Positions 42,236 to 43,175 of a stretch of DNA of 43,175 nt are shown here, piece after piece (the first letter of the stretch is position 1; every line of letters starts with the position of its first letter). The stretch comes from Nemertoderma westbladi (Eukaryota; Xenacoelomorpha; Nemertodermatida; Nemertodermatidae), in NCBI GenBank assembly GCA_032718475.1, contig JAUCBJ010003386.1, positions 1-43,175 of the forward strand. The letters run 5' to 3'. The notes beneath the pieces are model-generated. The model had not been told where the DNA came from and did no database searches. It saw only the letters and a program-made list of their open reading frames with translations. The position numbers were made by a program, and so were the translations under genes.

Positions 42236-43175
42236 TGAAAAATATACTGTAGCATAGTAATATATAGAGATATATATGTAGATATATAATGAACGATAAA
42301 TGAACGATTATTAAGAATATTTAAATAATGATGCACAATAATGTAGTAGGCGTGCCAAATATAATTAAAAATATCCCTTCGAATTTGTTACAATCAAGAC
42401 CGGTCTCCCTAGCAAAAATGCCCCCCCCCCCCCCCATGTACATGACAAAATTTTAAGTGTACAACGCAAAGTGTAAGGTACGGGTCATTTATGTTCGGTT
42501 TAATTACAAGCAAATGAGTCACATATCAATTATCATTAATATTCTATTTTGTACTGTATTTCGTTTGTGCGTAATACATTGCATACAAATTGGTTTTAGA
42601 ATTAAAGGGAATCGCCGCAACAATATAGCCAATGGCAGGTTTGCTACAAAATGCACTTGAACGCCATTGGAGGATTTATTTCTACAACACCAATAAATAA
42701 TGAATTCAACAAACTGATGGCATTACTAATTGTTATAGGCACTTTAGTTTCTCCCATTTCTATTTAGTAGCGATTTGGGTGGCTGAATGTTACAATTCTA
42801 AAAAACGAAGACGGTTTTATGGCTGGCCGTCTTTTATTACTGTAGGCCTACTGTATATTAATTTTGGTTGCATCAACAAAGTCACTACACAACACTACTG
42901 TAGTGTACACTTTCTGTGTATACAGTATTATATGGTAATAGAAATGATAGTAGGCCTACTGTATTTTTCACGTCTACGGTACATAACAGTATAGTTGTTA
43001 TTTACGATAGAAACACAATAGACCCATCTATTAGTAAAAGTAGGCCCTATTGGTAAACTCAATAAACGGTAATACAGTATAATAAATAGCAGTATGTTTC
43101 AAGCCTACAGTACTGTATGTTGCTGATTTGTTATGAGGTACTGTATTTCATGTCTGGTAATAATGGCAGTATATT
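42236..43175. other. Gene-free right edge
   Basis: AT-rich, with a poly-C run (42421-42435) and several GTAGGCCTAC / TACTGTA palindromic words. Short open frames here have no coding character. Confidence 0.35.

Overview
The window looks like nuclear DNA from an animal, probably a marine invertebrate. A tunicate or other deuterostome is possible, but the sequence does not fix the species. Reasons: it is AT-rich and gene-poor, it holds an intron-containing metazoan-type eIF3d gene, it has tRNA-derived SINEs, a LINE reverse-transcriptase fragment and many inverted-repeat DNA transposons, and there are no bacterial operons. Coding stretches are clearly GC-richer than the AT-rich DNA between them, which helps separate real genes from chance open frames.

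Genes: (1) 639-2103, minus: a 3'-5' exonuclease-like protein with a changed third catalytic motif and a frame break near its end. (2) 5959-8830, plus: eIF3d in two coding exons (556 codons), whose single intron is largely filled by an inverted-repeat element. (3) 14840-15607, plus: an unrecognised 255-residue protein. (4) 19878-20159, plus: a 93-residue single-pass membrane protein candidate. (5) 24441-26087, minus: an unrecognised 548-residue protein in one open frame. (6) about 32576-33233, plus: a decayed LINE reverse-transcriptase fragment. I see no functional link between these genes.

The rest is mostly repeats. The clearest mobile elements, several with both ends and target-site duplications (TSDs), are at 3730-5605 (9-bp TSD), 9268-11556, 17130-17370 (SINE, 13-bp TSD), 20526-21296 (TTAA-flanked), 27239-28459 (TA TSD), 28540-31027 (7-8-bp TSD) with a hAT-like element at 28685-29766 (8-bp TSD) and a palindromic MITE at 30471-30931 (9-bp TSD) inside it, 33231-37129 (650-bp inverted arms around about 1.9 kb of A/C-only repeat), 37148-38049 (5-bp TSD) with a second MITE copy inside (37207-37686), and 41649-42224. 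The block 26965-31200 is a readable stack of insertions into an older minisatellite.

The right end (38-43 kb) has several small tandem arrays. One of them, at 40369-40566, repeats the unique core of the MITE family three times. I found no CRISPR array, no confident functional tRNA or rRNA gene, and no clear multi-gene system. The most interesting material is the exonuclease-like gene, the three unrecognised genes and the transposon architecture.
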